Assembly (NCBI GenBank): GCA_963787195.1
Contig: CAWBCI010000033.1
Span: forward strand, 16,518 to 80,517
Source of the DNA: CAWBCI01 sp963787195
Lineage (GTDB): Bacteria > Bacteroidota > Bacteroidia > Bacteroidales > JAGOPY01
DNA length: 64,000 nt
Reading direction: 5' to 3'
Below, piece after piece: positions 61,629 through 64,000 of this stretch (its first letter is position 1; each line of letters opens with the position of its first letter). The notes below the pieces were generated by a model. The model searched no databases. It saw only the letters and a program-made list of their open reading frames with translations, and was not told where the DNA came from. The translations under genes were made by a program, and so were the position numbers.

Positions 61629-62071
61629 TCGCGTGATGACAGTGACAACCGACGGGATGATGGTGACATGTCGCGGGATGATGATGGCAACCGACGGGTT
61701 AACCCGTCGGTTGCAGATCCGTCGGTTGCAGATCCGTCAGTTGCAGATCCGTCGGTTGAGCGCGTGTATGAGAGCCGACGGGTTAACCCGTCGGTTGGAG
61801 AACGTCGGTTGGAGATCTGTCAGTTGCAGATCCCTCAGACGATGCGACATCAGCCGAGGAACAACATGCACGATATCCGGATGGCACGATAGAAAAATTT
61901 TGGGCGAAGAGTTTTCATTCCAGGATGATCCAGGATGAAGATCAAATGATTAATACCATTAGTTATATCCGGAACAACCGGCAAAAGCATAAGCTGCCCC
62001 CGGCAACTGACGGGTTAACCCGTCAGTTGCAATCCATGAAATGCAGCCGACAACACGCCTTCCGTACCGAA
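61201..62071 (+). mobile_element. REP-associated HUH/Y1 transposase-like insert
   Basis: Matches the RAYT/Y1 pattern: an N-terminal WHITFALHNSR strand, HUH motif DHVHAII (His codons at 61413 and 61419), LVGKWKGRSSYLYNR, then after a linker EKFWAKSFHSRM and YIRNNRQKHKLP with the likely catalytic Tyr at 61964. Left junction keeps host frame 0, right junction host frame 2, with no stop at either. The linker is filled by REP palindromes; one TGA (61626) and one single-base loss (near 61800) break it. Confidence 0.7.
61518..62030. repeat. REP palindrome array within the transposase-like insert
   Basis: Copies of the GACGGGTTAACCCGTC core at 61518-61541, 61689-61712, 61775-61794 and 62003-62030 (28 bp, perfect), plus a truncated one near 61602-61622. 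A 69-bp direct repeat (61548-61616 and 61635-61703) lies 87 bp apart, and a 15-bp unit GCAGATCCGTCGGTT occurs three times at 61713-61757, coding the pentapeptide VADPS. Confidence 0.8.
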
Positions 62072-63499
62072 TACAAAGGTGGTTTTGATGTGGTGATTGG
62101 AAATCCACCTTATGTTAGAGCTGACAGTCCAAGTAATTCTATTGATTTCAGGGAGTATCTCGTTAATTCAAATCAGTTTGAAACTTTGTCTGGCAAATGG
62201 GATTTATACATTCCATTTATTGAGAAATCAATTAAATTGAATAAAACAAACGGGAAAGTTTCTTTAATTGTTCCTGATGCATATTGTCATGCAGACTATG
62301 CCAAAAAAAGTTTAGAATGGTCAAAATCAAATCACTATTTATATCAAATTGACTATTTTCCAGATATTATTGTTTTTCAGAATGTGGGTGTAAAAAGTGT
62401 GATTATTAACTTTCAGAAAATAGTTTCGACTCGTTACACAAAAAGAATTCTATTCAATGATAATTCATACAGCGATGAAGTATTTAAATCGTACCCGGAA
62501 AGCATGAGGATTGATTCAAAACATAGTGTTTTAAATAACTTTCAGAATTTTAATTTTTTAAATCATATTTGCTATTCTTCAAAAGGAATTGTTGGTAATA
62601 GTGATGAGAAAAAATTTAAAGGTGAATTTTTAGTTGGCGACATTTTGTCTGAAGTTAAAGATGAAACGCACCAGAAACTATATTTTGAAGGAAAAGATAT
62701 CGGAAAATGGATTTTATTAAGACAGAGGTGGATTGAGTATGACACGGACCGCTCACCTTCAAAATGGAGTAGAAAAGGTTTCACTGAAATGTTTGAAGGA
62801 ACGCCGAAGCTGGTAACAATGAGAAGCCCCGGGATATTTCCAAGAACATTTTTGGACGACAATAAAGGATATTTTAACGAGAGTGCAATTGGTTTCAAGC
62901 GATGGATTGATTTGCAAAATGTCAACAATAACAGTTTGACTAAAGCTTATGAAACCGAAAAAGAACGGTCTGAGTTTGAAAGAATATCAACTTTTTATTC
63001 TTATTACTTCTTATTGGCAATTCTTAATTCATCGGTTATTCGTTATGAATTGAACACAAACAGAAGGAGTAATATCCACATTTATCCAGAAGACTGGAAA
63101 ACTTTAAAAATTCCGAAATTAAATAGCGAAAATGGGATTGCACTTGAAATTGAAAATAAGGTTAAAATCATTATTCAAAAATCAATTGAGTTTCAGAAAC
63201 AAAATTCTATTTTTTTGAATTACTTACAATCCAAATTTCAAATTGAAAAATTCAGCACGAAGCTTCATAACTGGTTTAATTTAACATATAAAGGTTTTCT
63301 GAAAGAACTCCAAAAAGCAAAAATAAAACTCAGCCTCTCGGAAGAAGTTGAGTGGATGAACTATTTCAATGAGCAAAAAGAAAAAGCCCAAACCCTAAAA
63401 TCCGAAATCGAAAAAACCGACAAAGAAATCGACCAAATGGTTTATGAATTGTATGGTTTGACGGAGGAGGAAATTAAAATTGTGGAGGGTAGGGGATAA
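61925..63499 (+). CDS. Type IIG methyltransferase, catalytic and recognition part
   Basis: A 524-residue frame that starts within the end of the HUH domain and returns to the methylase: EYKGGFDVVIGNPPYVRADS (split here for reading; NPPY at 62102), GKVSLIVPDAYCHADYAKK, then a target-recognition domain (IGFKRWIDLQNVNNNSL, NRRSNIHIYPEDWKTLKIP) and a coiled coil with EIDQMVYELYGLTEEEI. In the absence of the first half this part cannot act as a methyltransferase. Confidence 0.74.
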   Translation: MIQDEDQMINTISYIRNNRQKHKLPPATDGLTRQLQSMKCSRQHAFRTEYKGGFDVVIGNPPYVRADSPSNSIDFREYLVNSNQFETLSGKWDLYIPFIEKSIKLNKTNGKVSLIVPDAYCHADYAKKSLEWSKSNHYLYQIDYFPDIIVFQNVGVKSVIINFQKIVSTRYTKRILFNDNSYSDEVFKSYPESMRIDSKHSVLNNFQNFNFLNHICYSSKGIVGNSDEKKFKGEFLVGDILSEVKDETHQKLYFEGKDIGKWILLRQRWIEYDTDRSPSKWSRKGFTEMFEGTPKLVTMRSPGIFPRTFLDDNKGYFNESAIGFKRWIDLQNVNNNSLTKAYETEKERSEFERISTFYSYYFLLAILNSSVIRYELNTNRRSNIHIYPEDWKTLKIPKLNSENGIALEIENKVKIIIQKSIEFQKQNSIFLNYLQSKFQIEKFSTKLHNWFNLTYKGFLKELQKAKIKLSLSEEVEWMNYFNEQKEKAQTLKSEIEKTDKEIDQMVYELYGLTEEEIKIVEGRG

Positions 63500-63640
63500 T
63501 GGCGAACTCAGAAATATTCCTTTACCAAACCGAAGATATACGAGAGGTTCAGACAAATTTTACTTAAGTGCATTTAGGTCCATTAAATGCCAACACTTAA
63601 ACCAAAGAGCTTCTGCATTTCTAACCTGAGTAGGTGCCTA
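63500..63640. other. Spacer after the restriction gene
   Basis: About 140 bp with no gene or notable structure before the palindrome cluster begins. Confidence 0.4.
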
Positions 63641-63641
63641 T

Positions 63642-64000
63642 AGTCGGACCACGACATGAAGTCTTAGCCCGACGGGGTTGCCGCCTTTTTAGTCGGACCA
63701 CGACATGAAGTCGTAGCCCGACTTATTGAGCGCTCACCACTGCTGTCAGGCCGTATTCACCGGCTATGACGGCGCAGTGTCTGAGGAGGCTGCCTATCTC
63801 GGTAACCAGTCTATCTATGATGCTGATCATGAGTGCGGTATATTTTCTCGGGCTACCACTATAGTGGTAGCCCGAGAATTCTAGCTGGCTCTTAGTCGGA
63901 CCACGACATGAAGTCGTAGCCCGACAGGCTTGCCGCCTTTTTAGTCGGACCACGACATGAAGTCGTAGCCCGACTTATTTGGCGCTCACCACTGCTGGCA
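63642..64000. repeat. BIME-like cluster of inverted repeats
   Basis: Four copies of a hairpin unit (AGTCGGACCACGACATGAAG, then TCGTAGCCCGAC) at 63642-63673, 63691-63722, 63894-63925 and 63943-63974, in two pairs about 252 bp apart. Each pair ends in (T/G)AGCGCTCACCACTGCTG-like sequence. A perfect 34-bp palindrome centred on CCACTATAGTGG lies at 63845-63878. The cluster runs off the window, so its full extent is unknown. Confidence 0.75.

Larger units (their letters stand above)
59535..63499 (+). pseudogene. Type IIG restriction-modification gene, disrupted (whole locus)
   Basis: One gene for a single-chain restriction endonuclease-methyltransferase of the Eco57I type, about 1,030 residues when the insert is removed. 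Order: PD-(D/E)xK-like nuclease (KADGAI...AVIELKGTDT), helical connector, SAM motif LDPACGSGAFLN at 60858, a nested transposase-like segment at about 61201-62071, catalytic motif VVIGNPPYVRAD at 62092, and a C-terminal target-recognition domain ending in a coiled coil. The frame is broken at about 60490 (+1) and 60795 (-1) and inside the insert, so the locus cannot make a full enzyme as read. Confidence 0.75.

Noticed and set aside
61700..61800. Possible CRISPR array
   Set aside because: The repeats are 15 bp direct units and palindromes without unique spacers of constant length, and no cas genes are near.
63723..63953. Minus-strand open frame of 76 codons
   Set aside because: It runs through the hairpin repeats and the 34-bp palindrome, and I see no recognisable family.
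63642..63974. CRISPR-like hairpin repeats at the right end
   Set aside because: The units are about 32 bp, but spacings are uneven (49, 203, 49 bp between starts and ends) and half of the spacers are themselves repeated.

Overview
The window looks like a chromosome segment from a member of the Bacteroidota, probably the Bacteroidales/Marinilabiliales side. The evidence is two TonB-dependent receptors with carboxypeptidase-like N-terminal domains, several exported proteins ending in type IX secretion (Por) sorting domains, TAnnTTTG-type -7 promoter boxes, DUF4301, a Bacteroidota-style ECF/THEP1 protein, and the general lack of strong Shine-Dalgarno sequences. No rRNA, phage or plasmid backbone is visible. 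Assignment below phylum level is inference.

Regions 0-50 kb are mostly core or housekeeping. From left to right: DUF4301; two tandem tRNA-Leu genes (GAG, CAG); a frameshifted TPR exported protein; peptidase E; a frameshifted T9SS cargo protein; a GapN-like aldehyde dehydrogenase with a small outer-membrane barrel; an MBL hydrolase; PrsW and CYTH; SDR; PhzF and CstA; tRNA-Arg(TCT); a lipoprotein, an esterase-like protein, an aminotransferase and NDH-2; a T9SS protein and TonB receptor facing an ECF-like membrane protein fused to a THEP1-type NTPase; an ATP-grasp protein; a block of PfkB, M23 peptidase, nucleotidyltransferase/phosphoesterase pair, guaA, LysM protein, YwqK-like lipoprotein and gdhA; a racemase, Mut7-C protein and ceramidase-like protein; a His-rich small protein followed by a ZnuD-like TonB receptor; a T9SS protein, ICMT-like protein and RluA-family synthase.

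From about 50.2 kb to the right end the character changes to an accessory region. Genes are short and unrelated (PEGA protein, M15 peptidase, broken serine hydrolase, broken alcohol dehydrogenase, HigB/HigA toxin-antitoxin pair, two tandem SRPBCC paralogues, tyrosine phosphatase lipoprotein, broken type IIG restriction-modification gene). They are separated by 300-600 bp spacers full of heptamer and nonamer tandem repeats, shared leader-like segments and REP-like palindromes.

The most striking feature is at 59.5-63.5 kb. A type IIG (Eco57I-like) restriction-methylase gene is split between its SAM motif (DPACGSG) and its catalytic NPPY motif by a REP-associated HUH/Y1 transposase-like domain that joins the host reading frame smoothly on both sides. 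The domain's internal linker is expanded into an array of REP palindromes (core GACGGGTTAACCCGTC); a solitary copy of the same palindrome lies at 42.8 kb. Other repeat families are a 128-bp structured element present twice (7.4 and 24.3 kb), a GTAGAGGCC palindrome (46.9 kb), and a BIME-like cluster at the right edge. At least six reading-frame breaks occur in otherwise intact genes, so either pseudogenes or consensus errors must be considered.
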